This document shows, one piece after another, positions 45,611 to 58,093 of a stretch of 64,000 bases of DNA; the stretch's first letter is position 1, and every line of letters starts with the position of its first letter. The notes under the pieces are model-generated. The model ran no database searches and was not told the origin of the DNA. It saw only the letters and a program-made list of their open reading frames with translations. The position numbers and the translations under genes are program-made. The stretch covers positions 124,001 through 188,000 of the forward strand of contig JAJEKV010000212.1 of assembly GCA_021234155.1 (NCBI GenBank), given 5' to 3'. This DNA is from Isoetes taiwanensis (Eukaryota; Streptophyta; Lycopodiopsida; Isoetales; Isoetaceae).

Positions 45611-45838
45611 TTGCGACGGTACGCCAATTCGAGGTCGTTATCAAAAGCTAAGAACATCCATCGCCATATCGTCAAATCTGGGCTTCAAGAAAATGTGTTT
45701 TTAGGTAACCTGCTTATGCATATGAATGGCAAATGTGGAGCTATGCAAGATGCATATGAGGTGTTTCAGAGTATATCCAATCGAAATTGTTTTTCCTTTG
45801 GTTCAGCCATAGCCGACCTAAAGTTTTGCATGCCTTAA
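45611..45838 (+). pseudogene. PPR protein fragment
   Basis: Frame reads SLSKAKNIHRHIVKSGLQE, NVFLGNLLMHMNGKCGAM and QDAYEVFQSISNRNCFSFG, i.e. two consecutive units of a PLS-type pentatricopeptide protein, then a stop. The tryptophan/tyrosine positions usual in the family have drifted (MNGKCG, FSFG). It begins about 45 bases after the LINE scrap. Confidence 0.75.
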
Positions 45839-47989
45839 CGTACATTAAATATTTTGAAGGATAATAATAGGTCGTGTGCAATGGAAGAAGGATCCAGCAA
45901 CGATGATGGCACCGTGAAGCAGTTTGTCTCTCCATTTGTCTCTATCGACGCATGAGAATCGGAGTATAAGATGCCCACATTTTTGTTGGTAGGTTTTATT
46001 GCCTTGACAAGCAGGGTTAACATAATCCTGCATGATACAGTGGAGCACAGGACTCACAGATCTGCATCATCTTAGGAGCACATGGAACAGCATAGCCTTG
46101 GGCTGGTTCTCATTCTGGCATACCGCCAAATATTCTATGCTGTGGAGTGCAGAAATAAGGAGAATGGAGCTTGAATGAGAAAAGGTCTGCATGATCAAGC
46201 TTGATCTCTCAAATTTGTATTTGAGCCACAAGTCTTATAATGGGCTCTAGAGATTGCTCTAGAGATTGCGACAAAGCAAACATCAGTTTATTAGTGAAAG
46301 CAATATCTTATATAAAACAAAATAGTATATATCTCCTGTAGCATTCCCCTTACTCTTGTTGTTGCAGAACCTATTACTGCTGATTCTTTTGTTGGACAAT
46401 CATTTGAGGCTGATGAAAAGCATTATAGATTGTTGTGAGGCTTATGAGTAAGTTGAGTAGAATGTTGCAAGCCATATTGAATATTAAATTCTTGGATAGT
46501 TTCTTGAATTAAATGGCCATTAAGTGGCATTTTTATTCCATGAAAAACATCACAGACATAATACGACAGCTCTCGATATGTTGGTTCTCTCTTGCAATTG
46601 CTCTTATTTACTTCTCTCTACAAACAGAAGAGCAAGAAGATTATAGTGAAGAGGGCAACGTGAATCTAACTCTATTATCATGGCAACAAAGTAAAATAGA
46701 AGCATAGATGGAAAGCTTTAGACCAATGTTTTTTTGCCAGCTCTTTCTTTGCTTCTACTTTTCTTGCTTCTACTTTCTTGCTTCATGCTTTTTCTTACAG
46801 ACAGAAAGTCTATCTGTAAGAAGCACTATGACAAATTCATGCTGTACAATTTCTTGAAGATATAATGGTTGAAGCATTTCACAGCCGGAAGCATTTGCGC
46901 ATCAAACTTTTAAACTGCTCCACAATTCGAGAATGAAGGTAAGTACAGAAAGATTTGTTCGAATCCAAATTTTTAGTCTTCTATATCTTCTTTCTTTTCT
47001 TTAATGTCTGAGTCCTTACATCATTTGAATTTGCAATTTCGAAATATACCTTGGATGGGATTGGATGAAAACATAAATTGTTTGCTATCTATGTGTGCAG
47101 GAATCCAGGATCGTCAGACAAGTACTCCATGCACTAGCCATAGCAATTGAGTACGTTTTATTTGTTTGTACACTCTATTATCTGTTTGTATTTGTCACAC
47201 AGATCTTGATCATTAGCCTACATATTCTGCATATCAGATAAACAGTCCCTCTATAATTTACGCGACAATATTATTTTCTTAGACACACGTAGACACCTGC
47301 ATCATTCTATCTGCTTACACATGAAAAGGGTTCTCCAGCTTATATTTAACAATGTTTTTCAAAAACATATTCTAGAAAAACATGTTGTTCGAAATTAATT
47401 TCTGCAGCGGAGGTTATTGGTCATGAGCTGGTAAGTTCTACTTTGTTAGGGTAGTTTCTTAGGATTTAGAGATCATGGAGCTTGGAAGCCATCCTTCCTA
47501 TTTTTGTTTGCATCTAGCTAGGGTGACTATCTTTGTGATTGTGGGATGTAGATGGCATGCAGGAGGTGGAATTTGCAAGTGGAAAGAAGCCAGAAAGCTT
47601 GGCAATAAAGCTCTGTTGAAGCCAAAAAGCCAGAATATAGACTTTAGCAAATATCCAGCAAAGAGCATAACTCTAATAATAAAATCTTGTAAAAAAAATT
47701 GGACAATCCCTGAAATATAATTGCTAGAATAACTTCTGACGGCTTTCCCTGATGATACGCCATTATAAATAGGTCCAAAACCTTTAAAGATATACTACCT
47801 TTAAGAAAACAATGGATCAATCCTCATCTTGGATAGCATCCAAAGCAGAAAAGGGAATAGCAAGATCTTGAGATGCAGCTAGGGAGGCCTCTTGGATCTT
47901 ATTAATTGTCGAATGTGATTCCAAATAAGTCTGGATTTCCACTAAAGTGAGCTTTCAAAATGATGTGGCACCATAGTTTTCTAGGCAGT
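45839..47989. other. AT-rich DNA, no gene recognised
   Basis: No convincing coding. Some intron-like GT/AG patterns near 47100 and 47405, without an interpretable product. Confidence 0.35.
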
Positions 47990-48043
47990 AACTTCGAATT
48001 GCCAGCAGTTTCTACTCTAAAGCTTTCCATTAGCAGCTGTTTT

Positions 48044-48904
48044 TTACTTATTTTTAGATGTTCTTCTCCCTATTTCCACTGAAATATTGCGTCTACCAGG
48101 ATATAAATCTCCCAATGATACTCTGGAGCTTGGCAGAAACTTTCTTGGGAGATAAATATGAGAGGAAGAGATGACAAAATTGGCTATGATAGCTCTACCC
48201 TGCTTGGAGATATACTTGGAGTTAAGACTGTCAACCTTCTTTTGGAACTTCTCTATTATCTCAGTCCAAATATCAGAAGGGCTCCCCTTGAGAGCCATAG
48301 GAATCCCTAAAATTTTGGAGGAGTTAGTTGGTGGAATATACTTACAGCCCATGAGAGCCGCCACTTGCTCTCCTTTTACCTGATCCTTAGCCACAATCTT
48401 GGATTTGATAGGATTGATCTTACACCCTGAAGCTACTCCAAATTCTTCTAGTATGGTCTGAGTATTGCTTAGGGAACAGTTCTCCATCGATACAAGCAGG
48501 AATGTATCATCTGCAAAATGCCCATTTAAAATCTGATCCAAGACCCCATTTACTGGGAGAGTGAGTCCCTGGATCAAGTTAGTACTCTTGGCTTCTTCAA
48601 GCTTGCTATGAAGAGCTTCCATGATGATAAGAAAAAGAAACGGGGCAAGAGGGCAACCTTGTTTAACTCCCCTTTGTAAGGGAAAAAAGGGTCCACACTC
48701 CCCATTAATTAAAACGGAGGATCTCGAATTGGATAGAATAGCTTTAAAAATCAGAATTACCTCATTGGAGAACCCGAGGGCCTTGCAACATTTAAAAAGA
48801 AAGTTCCAGCTAACAGAGTCAAAGGCTTTTGTAATATCCAGTTTCACAAGGGCCACATCTTGATTAGTGTCCTTAGCCCAGTGTAATCCAAGAATAGTTG
48901 TCAC
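48044..48904 (-). pseudogene. L1-like reverse transcriptase domain
   Basis: 286-residue open piece with LVKLDITKAFDSVSW (motif A), RGVKQGCPLAPFLF (motif B), GHFADDTFLLV (motif C with both Asp) and SGCKINPIKSK. Upstream RT parts (KGKSHGSDGLP at about 49200) lie in other frames, so the protein is broken by frameshifts. The piece ends in read-through sequence (SKNK, stop). Confidence 0.85.
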
Positions 48905-49571
48905 AACATTGTCAAGGATAAACCTCGCCCTTCAAATAGGTTTTTTGGGAGGTGCTTATAATTCTCTCAAGAACCGTCTTTAGCCTTCTAGCAATAGTCC
49001 CAGATATCAATTTATAAATGACATTAGATAAGGAAATAGGCATGTAATCCGAGAATGTAGCAGGCACCTCTATTTTGGGAATAAGAGTGATTAGGCTCAG
49101 ATAATTCTCGCGATCCGGACACTTATTTTCGCTCTAAACTCATTAGCAAGACATGTAATACAATCCCCAAGAATGTGCCATACTTTAATGAAAAATTTCT
49201 GGGTAATCCGTCCGAGCCGTGGCTCTTTCCTTTCTCCATATCCTTGGTAATAGAGAGAAGCTCAAGATTGGAAAAGGGCTTATCAATGCTAAGATTCTCT
49301 TCGTGGGAAACCTTGCTTCCGAGATTGATGAAATTATCCATGGTATTTCGCTGACAATCTCGTTAGTACCCATAATATTTTTGAAATGATCACCGCAGCC
49401 TACTTTAACTGATCTTTCATCCACCAACTCATCATCCCCGACTTTTATCTCAAAAAATATGGTTTCTCTTCAACCTTCCCCTTGGCCTTGACTTAAAAAA
49501 GAATTTTGAGCAACTCCTCTCATCTTCCGTAGAGGATTTTGGCCTTTTAGCCTCCATCCTTCTCGCAATCT

Positions 49572-50846
49572 TTATCTCTCTTCCCTTTCTATTTCATTTC
49601 GAATGGCATCCTTCTCCTTTTCAGGGGCATGAGTAAGCCTAACTCTAAGGTCCTGAAGGAATGACATCTTCTGAACATGAACTTCTTTACCCCACTGCTT
49701 GAGCCAGTTTTTAATAGCCTTGGATACTCTAATCCACCAATACATCCATCCTGTATTCCCAACAGGCCTTGGGAAATTGGCAAGGATCTGCTGTAGTCTT
49801 TCTTCAAACTCTTCATGGTCCAGCAGACTCGTGTTAAGTTTAAAATATGTCTTTCTTTTCCTTGTACCCGTATTGGCCATAATTCTAAGCTGTTGGGGAA
49901 AGTGATCCGAGAGGGTGTAGCCTTCGAGATTGTGGACCCTGTTACTCTGGTTCCAGAGATTCTCAGAAAGATAAAACCTATCATGAAGACATAAGGTAGG
50001 GCTAGCTCTTTTATCAGTCCAGCTGTAAGAATTAGCCTTGGTTCTGGCCCCGGGGGGTGCACTTATACATAAGGGGGCATGGCATCTGCGTTCGGAGGGT
50101 AGCAAAAAATCCCCCTTGTATACGCAATCTTAACAGGCAATTTGACACCTTTGTGTATAGATATTGCTCCAAATCAGTGCCTAAAAACACCCCTAACCCC
50201 TAAGTATACGTACACAAATGGTCCAAAAAACACCCCTCCGCTGAACTCTCATGGGTTATACGCTGATCAAAGGTGGATCCCCCGGGGTTCTGGCCAGAGT
50301 AAGATTGTGCCCTCGGATCAAGTCTAGCCAGGTTTCCTTCTCCTGCTTACCTAGAGGCTTAAAGTTCTTGTTCTTCATAAAACTGTTAGTCACCATATTA
50401 ATATCACCTCCTAAAATGCACTCATCAAACTCTAAATTATCTAAACTACCCTTCACCTTTTTCCAAACCCCTACCCTTTCCCCAGGACTATTATATGCAT
50501 AAATATTAACCAAAGCCAATCTGATCTTTAGGAAAGTACACAATAAGATCTGCCACCTGCCTTCCCTGTCATTAATCATATAAGTATCGGTAATATTGAA
50601 CCCATTATTCCAGGCAATTGCTATTCCAGCAGAAGACTCGTTAGCAGGGATCGACCAAAGGCTAAAATTAGGAGGGAGAGTTCTGCTAATAATAGTGTTA
50701 TGATTCAGATCATGGATCTTATGCTCTTGGAGGAATAAAATATCCGGATAGAGGGAGGAAAGACACACTTTCAGTCTGCCCCTTTTAATGAAACTATTTA
50801 TACCCTGGAGATTCCAGGTAATACAACTAATATTTCTATCCATCAA
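49572..50846 (-). pseudogene. L1-like AP endonuclease and linker
   Basis: Starts MMDRNISCITWNLQGINS (N-terminal Asn region), then LFLQEHKIHD (catalytic Glu), GIAIAWNN, GGDINMV (Asp/Asn) and NLTLART. The frame is cut by the 236-bp insertion and resumes TKANSYSWTDKRAS, LHDRFYLSE, LSDHFPQ (terminal Asp-His). With the insertion and one duplicated target removed, the frame is continuous. Confidence 0.82.
50050..50285. mobile_element. 236-bp inverted-repeat element inside the LINE endonuclease
   Basis: Flanked by the 10-bp duplication GGTTCTGGCC (50040-50049 and 50286-50295). Ends CCGGGGGGTGCAC and, from the right on the other strand, CCGGGGGATCCACC. Non-coding. Duplication length (9-10 bp) suggests a Mutator-like family. 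Confidence 0.75.
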
Positions 50847-52014
50847 TATCTATACTTACCTAGCTCCCTGCCCGCCTGGACTGTCTGCTTCCTTGGGCTG
50901 GATCTACAGGGTCCGGAATAAAATTTCTTTTTGCCTCGACCCTTCCTTTTCTCCACCAAATTCCACCCTTTATCCTCCATCTCCAAGATTTCCTCAATGC
51001 CCTGCTGAATATCTGTCTCTGTTTTATAATGCTTATGATTCAATATATCAGGCATGGATATAATAAATTCCCCTGTGTCAATTCTAACCATCATATTTAG
51101 GTTCTTAATTAGAACGGTCATATTGTCTTTTATATTCACCCTTGGGAATTCCTCTTGATTATTATCCTGATCTCCCTGATCATGCCTTATTATGAGGTGC
51201 TTTTCTTTGACAGAGGTAGCTTGAGAAATTTCCCCATTGTCATCACCATTGTCTTCCTTTTCAGGGGTAGCACCCTTATCCTTATCCTCTGTTTTATCTT
51301 TAGGGATCCAAGCCTGTTTCATTTTCAGCTCAGGACCTTGTGGGACCATAACTGGCCACTTAGAATAATCAACTCTTATATCTAGAAATTGGTCGGCCTT
51401 GACCCTTGTTTTAATTTTCCTCCTCCAATCTGATTTGATCTTCTTGGATATGCACACAGATGGGTAGTTCGTCTGCGGGATGTTTATGTCTATGACCTCC
51501 CCCAGAGACTCCGAAATAATATTTAAGTGGGATCGAGTCCAGAAGGCTGGGGGTAAATTGGGGAAGGAGACCCAAGTGGTGGTTCTGATCTCCCCCTCAG
51601 ATCCTGGGATGAAATCAGAGGTCCAATTCATAATATAGAAAGGATTGTTAGCAATAAGATCCAGCTTCCTCCTAAGGATATATCCTACACACACTTCATC
51701 CCTACAGACGATTTGGAAAGTCTTACTGTCTAATTTAAGAATAGACATGATTGGAATGTTTTGAGCCTTGGTAATCCAATTCTTAACCTCCATTTGGGTT
51801 GGGCATTTTCAAGGAAATGGATTAAGATAGCCTTCCCCGAAAAAAAAAAAATGAGCGAGAGAAATCTCGTGATGCCAAATAAATCAATGTAATCCCCAAC
51901 AACCCCACTATGGCTACCGTAATCATTCGGCTTAACATCCTTGTTACCCAAAAGAACATTTTTATAAGAAGGGGAGAAACAAGACCTTTTTGATTTGTCG
52001 TTCTTCCCAATCAC
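50843..52014 (-). pseudogene. L1-like ORF1 (DUF4283-type) protein
   Basis: N-terminal part 52014 to about 51795 (NDYGSHSGVVGDYIDLFGI, then GKAILIHFLENAQP) continues after one frameshift, near the homopolymer at 51841-51852, in the frame starting 51793 (MEVKNWITKAQNIP). It has WTSDFIPGSEGEIRTTTWV and FPNLPPAFWTRSHLNIISES, typical of plant L1 ORF1, followed by a charged tail (KTEDKDKGATPEKEDNGDD). This protein binds element RNA. Confidence 0.7.
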
Positions 52015-55000
52015 CTAATGGAGTTGGTTATCTTGTTCTCTCCCATCTTTGTTTTTGTAATATTTAGCCCCGAAAGTTTAACCTCTTCACAATTACCACA
52101 TCCACACGAGTTTTATTTCCACCGGGTTAAAAAGCCGTTGGAATCCTTTGATTTCACGTGTTTTAGTAGACTTCTTCCTCCGACCGTAGACTTCCGTGGA
52201 GGTAGAAATCCCTTTGCAAAGGATCGACTGGCACAGTTAAACCCGGATTTGAACGCCGCCTCTATGGCTTTTCGATCACGTGGTCCTCTGCCTCTCCCAT
52301 CTCTTAATCACCGATGCTAGCATAAGAGGTATCCCCGATTCCGGCCCCATTGATAATCAAATTCTTCACCTTCAACAACGGCTCATCCATAAAAGCTCAA
52401 GATATTATTTTTTAAGCCGCTGCAATGGGTTTTAAGATGCCCCTGTTTAACTGTAATGAGGAGTCAGAGGGGCGCATCCATTTCCCTCGCACTAACCCAA
52501 AAGTGTTCCATATCCGCCCATGTCATTCGCCCTTCCATCCACATAATCTTTGTCTATTGTCGACATCTTTTCTTTGCATGCCGTAATTGCTACATCCTTG
52601 CAGACCCATGTAACAGCCGCAATGACCTTTCATTGCTCCCTCGATGATCTCGACACCGTGATACACTTCTTTGAGAACTTTCCAAGCTTTTTTATTCGGC
52701 TGTCCAACCAGAAGATATGGGTCCACCTCATCTTCTTTATCAGATTAAGGCCCCGGACTCATTGCCTTGTTTCTCATGCTGGCCATCAAACGAAGAAGGA
52801 AACCGGAATAGAAAGGCACCGAGAAAATGAAAGAAAGGAATGGGGAACTGTCTGTGCCGGAATTGAACAGTCCTTCTACCTTACCTTTACTCTATTCAAA
52901 CCTTAACTGCCAATGATAACTCTTCCCCCTTCCCTCGAGAAAAATCCCAAGATGTACCTCAAGAGCCTGACAGCCGTACCCTCGAAAACCCCAGAAAGCA
53001 GATACTAAAAGACACTATCTGACTGTACCCTAGACTAGCCTCAATTTCTAAGCAAGATCTACTAATTTGCGACTAAGAATCTCCAAACTACCACATCCAG
53101 GTCCCTAATATGTTGAGATGGCTCAAGATCGAAGAAAGCTGCCCAGTAATATATTGGTTCCACCCCGAATTCCAACGGTGCACTCATCATGAACAAATTA
53201 CGCTCAAATCTATTCCCGAGGAAGGGTTGTGAGTTGTGGGCTGCCACCCTTAAGGAGCCAGGTCTGTCAAAACACAGGATGCACAAGAAAAAAGAGTCGA
53301 ACCCAAATCTGCAAAAACCAATTCTTGATCTAGTATCAGCTGCCCATCTAATCAAATTCTCAATAACACCTATAGATTCCAGGTTTTCCTCTGGGATGTG
53401 TGTAAATCCCAGCCCCTGGAGAACAGCTTCAAACAAAGCCTCATCCATCGGGGCTGGGCAGTTCTCCCAGAAGCGAGGAAGTCCTTATGGTTTTTGAATT
53501 CATGATGAAGGATATATAGAGCCCAAGCTGTTGTCCTAATGATTCTTCCTTACATGATCTCAGCAGCACATGCATGCACTGATAGGCGATTGCGATGGCT
53601 CACAAATATCGATAAGTTCGGCCAGCTATGAAGTTTTGTGGCTTGATAAGGTTCCTTCAAGAATCAACAAGGTTTCTCAACAATGTGCATCCTATGATCA
53701 CGCACCATAGAGTAGCTTGAGTGTTCTTGGTAGGTAAAAACTTCAGGTTTCTCCCCCATCTTTTATGATTCAAACCTTCATACAACAAGGATTTGAATGG
53801 ATCCAATCCTTTCAATAGCTAGTACTTCAAATTTCCTAATCATTCTTGATGTTTAAAACTAACCTCATTCGAATGCAGGTCAGATGTTTGAGCAAGAAAT
53901 CAGATGAACTTGATCTTGTTGTTGTTCTTCTTGATCTTTATCTCTACTTAAGATTTCCGATTTTATCTTTGTCATCCATTTGAACTTCTTATCCATTTAA
54001 GATTTCTTTCTTCCTTCCTTCCACCAATGCAACTAAGGGGGGACAGCCCTTTGTACATCCACCTACTGCTGCTGTGACTAAAAATTTGAGGCAGCCAACC
54101 AAGTTCAATGGAAGATCAAAAGAGGTTTTTGGTTAATCCTTCTAACTCTACAATTTCTTGCAGAAAAAAGGTTAAGTTAATGGAATGGGGATCATAGACA
54201 ATGGAGCAGATGGAAAAGGCCATTGATGATAGCATCATGTAAAGGCTTCCTAACACTATGACATTCTCAAAACCACTCGTGTAGATTGGGTAAATAGTTT
54301 AACTAATGTGAAATTCGGATCTGTGCCTAAATGTTTGACCAAAGAACAGAAGGTTTCGATACATTTTCACCGAGTTTTGATATAATTTTCATATGTTTAT
54401 TGTGCTTGGAAATGAGGCAGGCATCCAATTTGTAATAATATATCTTTTGCAGTTTTGCATATATGAACGTATTCAAAGGTGAATGTCTGGTTTCAAAATT
54501 GTTTCTTATAGGGACAATTCACAACCGCCTCAGTAAGTCCCAACCGGCTCATAGTGTCGAAGAGATGTTTGAAGTCTGGGTACATACACTTTAGGAGAGG
54601 CATGAGACATGATGTCTTAAAAGTAAGATGATATGCATGAGACAGATGTCGAGCCAACACCCTCGAACCCCAAACAAAGGCGGGTACAAGATGGTAATGG
54701 GCCAATACTATTAAACAGATATACTTTGATTCATTTAGAATGTAAAATCTTGCACTTTTGTGATGCCATACCTGTAGAAAAGACTTTCATTTAATTTAAG
54801 GATGTGGATGATGTTGTGTCTGACCAGTTCCTAGGATTAAAGATCTATAACCAAAGAGTTCCTGACTATTTCATTATATATAGACTACTGCAATGCCAAA
54901 GCCATATATGTAACCTTAGACTACTGCACTTTGTGGCAGGAAGGCACTTTCATCGAAGTTGGCACTATCTATTCTCAATATGCTGGCGGACTCAAGGTAA

Positions 55001-55254
55001 TACACTTCATGGATGAATAACGTACAATGATATGTTTACATATCTTTTAGTATCTTCAAGGAACATGTTTTCTACATCATTGTTAAGGTTCTAGATTGAA
55101 AGGACTCATGGAAGAATCTTATATCATAATGTTATACCGTATTGGATGGATCAAGCCCTAATTTGAATGGCTTAGAACATCTCATTGAATTTGAATGCCG
55201 AGATTTATTCCACGACCTTCCACCACCATGATTCTTCATGATTTGATTTCTTAA
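52015..55254. other. No gene recognised, one LINE-oriented ORF possible
   Basis: Minus frame 53062-53448 (MDEALFEAVLQGLGF, 128 residues) is protein-like and points the same way as the LINE, but I recognise no family. The rest is AT-rich with short frames. Confidence 0.3.
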
Positions 55255-56650
55255 AGGGAAAAGAAAAGGAAAGAGGGAGGAAAGGAAAGGGGATGAAAGG
55301 CACAGGTAAAGGGGAAAAAAAGAGAGGAGAAAAGGGAAAGAAAAAAAAAAGGCACGGGAAAAAGGGGAAGAGGAAAAGGGCAAAGAACGGGGAAAAGGGA
55401 AGGTGAAATGGCATGGGAAAAAAGAAAAGGAATCGAAAAAGGAGGGGGAAAGAGAAGGGAAAAAGGGCACTGAGAAAAAGGGAAGAAGAAAATGGTGGGG
55501 AAAGGAAAGGTAAGGGAAAGGGGAATAGGAAAAGTGTGGGAAGAAGGAGGGGACGAAAAAGAAAAAGTGAGGGGCAAAAAAGAGTAGGGAACATGGAAAA
55601 AAGGCACAAGAAAAAGGGAAAAAGGGAAGGGGGAAAGGGCAGGGAAAAAGGGGAAGAGAAAAGGGGGTGAAGAAAGAGGAAAAGAGAAGCAAAAAAGGCA
55701 TCGATAAAAGGATGGAAAAAAGGTTAGAGGGAAAAAGTGAGGAAAGAGGACGGGAAAAGGGAGAAAGGGAAATGGAAAAGGAAAAAGGGGGAAAGGAATA
55801 AAGAATGAGAAAATGGAAAAAAGACATGGGAATAAAGAAAAAGAGAAAGGGAAAAGGAGAAGGGGAAATGGCATGGGAAAAAGTGGAAGAAGGAAAGGGT
55901 GAGGAAAGGAGAAAGGGGAAGGGCAAAGTGGCTTGGGAAAAGGTAAAGGGAAAGGGAATTGAAAAAGGGCACCGAAGAAAGGCAAAGAGGGAAAGGGTAG
56001 GAAAAAGAAGAAAAAGGAAGAGAAAAAGGAGAACAGAAAAGGGTGGGGAGAAGGGCATGGGAAAAGGGGAAGAGGTAAAGGGTGAAGAGAGGGAAAGGTT
56101 GGAGAAAGGAGGAAAAGGGAAGGGAAAAGGGGGATCAAGAAAAAGGTGGAGCGAAAGGAAAGGAAAAGGGCATGTGAAAAGCGAAAGGTGAGGGAAAGAA
56201 AAAGAGAGGGGGGAAGGGAACCTGGGACAGGGGAGCGGGAAAATGGAAGGAGGAATGGGCAAGGGAGAACTTGGAAGAGGGAAAGGGTGAAGAAAAGGAA
56301 AAAAAGAAGCGAAAAAAAAGAGCATAAAAAAAGGAAAAAAGGAAAAAAAGAAAAAAAGGGGGAAGAGGGAAAGGGTGGGGAAAAAATAATTGCGGCACAT
56401 GAGAAAAAATGTGGCATAGGAAAAGGGAAAGGGAAAGGGAAAAAGGGCATGAAGGGAAGAGGAAAAGAAGGAAAAGGGAAAGCAAAAGTCCATAAAGAAA
56501 AGGAAAAGAGAAAAGGGAAGGGAAGCAGGGGCGGGGAGGGGTGGTGGGGGGATGTGTGGAACAAAGGAAAAAGGAAAAGAAAAAAGAAAAGAAAACGTGT
56601 AAGAAAGATAAGGAAAGGGGAAAATGAAAAGGGTAAAGACGGGGTAGAGC
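55255..56650 (+). repeat. 1.4-kb polypurine tract
   Basis: Almost only G and A on the plus strand (GGGAAAAGG-type). Scattered short GGCATGGG / GGCACGGG interruptions at roughly 45-60 base spacing in places suggest a degenerate minisatellite. The long minus-strand frames (up to 506 codons, Phe/Pro/Ser/Leu only) exist because a pure pyrimidine strand cannot form a stop codon. Confidence 0.92.
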
Positions 56651-56849
56651 AAATGGCAAAGGGTACAGAAAATAGTGTCGTATGTAACAATGATGTACTT
56701 TTGGGTTATTCTCTCATTGGTACAAAGTGTATTTTTACGTTTTATATACCAAGAACGCGTTAAAACCGAAAGTATATCTCTGATGGTAATGAAATGTTGA
56801 CTGACTGAGTTAGAATGAAGATGCCCTACTTGGTTAATATCCTAACCAA

Positions 56850-57950
56850 GTACAGCAAAATGAATGAGAGTGAATGTGGCAAAGACAAAAGTCATGGTTT
56901 TTGGAACCAGGGACAGGCCAAGTTTTCAATATAAGGGACATGAGATCGAGACATTGGAATGTTTCAAATACTTAAATATAGCTGGAAGGAGTGCATAAGA
57001 AGGCGGGTGACAGGAGGGAAATCCGCTTTATATGCCATGCTTTCAAAGTGCTCAAGATTGTTCCTCAATGACTGGCAACTGAAGAAACACTGTGAAAACC
57101 TTGGTTCGCATAAAGTGATTTTGTATGGCTCACCCAATTTGGGGCCCAAGATTTTGCGTAGCTATGGGGACAGATTGAATCAGTCCGTAAGCTCTTCTTG
57201 TGTGGAGTCGGGTATTAAGAATACCATACCACGCTTAATAATGCCGGGCCGAGACGGAATGTTTCCTCTTGAATTAGAAGCTCTCTATCGCACAATTAAT
57301 TTTGTCAATAGAGTTCGGGGCAGCCAAACAAAAGTGTTATCACATCAAGCTTTATTGGCATCAACCAATCGTGGGTGGTTTCATGATATGAAAGAATGGG
57401 CAAGCCGCTGGGGAGTGACGGAGGCTTAACCGGCCAAGAGACAAGGAGGAGACTCGAGCAATGGCAGAGCGGCTTGCAATCCGGTCATATGGGCAAAACA
57501 AGGGAGCAGAATGTCACACTATAAGCTATCATCAATCGATGGAACATTATGGTGACCAAAGGTATCTCCACAAACATGCCAAGAGGGTCAGGCAAATTAT
57601 AGCAAGATATCGGTCGGTTCTCACGTGTTAGAGTGTGAAACAGCCGGTGGTCCAAGATTCCAGCAGAAAATCGGCTTTGTAAACTCAACAACACAAACAG
57701 CATTGAGGATGAAGATCATGTTTTTTCGGTCTGCGCTGCATATAAGGTTATCAGGGATGATTTCGGTATCCATGTGGAGAATTTTCGATCTCTATTTACT
57801 TTAGATTTGGTTAAAATAGGTTCATATATAAAAGCAGTAGAAGAACATCGTACATTCATATTGAAATTGTAAAAGATAACAGTGTATTTAGGCTCCATGG
57901 CCTTCAAGGCCCCAGAGGGCATTGAATTTATTATTATTATTATTATTAAA
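56850..57950 (+). mobile_element. 5'-truncated LINE of a third family
   Basis: Frames give MRVNVAKTKVMVFGTRDRP and IETLECFKYLNI (RT thumb start, about 56865-56980), a middle 156-codon stretch (MPGRDGMFPLELEALYRTIN, then RGWFHDMKEW) and a C-terminal IEDEDHVFSVCAAYKVIRDD finger at about 57690-57760, typical of LINE C-termini. It ends with (ATT)n at 57928-57950. Frameshifted. Confidence 0.75.
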
Positions 57951-57975
57951 GAGTCCCATTGTTTGTCTTAACACA

Positions 57976-58039
57976 CCCGAACAATTATGCCTTACTTGAT
58001 TGGGTAACCCGAACAATTATGCCTTACTTGATTGGGTAA
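57976..58039. repeat. 32-bp exact tandem duplication
   Basis: Two adjoining copies of a unit starting CCCGAACAATTATGCC. Confidence 0.9.
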
Positions 58040-58072
58040 TGCTATTGAAGATCCTCAAATGGACAATGCCAT

Positions 58073-58091
58073 CGATTCGCGTAGCGAATCG
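58073..58091. other. Terminal hairpin next to copy B
   Basis: CGATTCGC-GTA-GCGAATCG, perfect 8-bp arms. Same place as the hairpins at 18077-18096 and 18436-18455, with compensating changes. Confidence 0.6.
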
Positions 58092-58093
58092 CA

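Larger units (their letters stand above)
47990..52014 (-). mobile_element. L1-like LINE, nearly full but frameshifted, with nested element
   Basis: On the minus strand: ORF1 (52014-50843), endonuclease (50846 to about 49900), linker, and RT (49341-48044). This is the usual plant L1 order. It is interrupted in the endonuclease by a 236-bp element at 50050-50285. RT catalytic motifs are intact, unlike the 37-kb LINE. The 3' end and tail could not be fixed. Confidence 0.85.

Noticed and set aside
55132-56690. Two long minus-strand open frames (506 and 479 codons) rich in Phe, Pro, Ser, Leu
   Set aside because: They arise because the pyrimidine-only strand cannot contain stop codons; several frames are open at once and composition is pure low complexity.
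57976-58039. Target duplication flanking an element
   Set aside because: The two 32-bp copies adjoin directly with nothing between them; simple tandem duplication.
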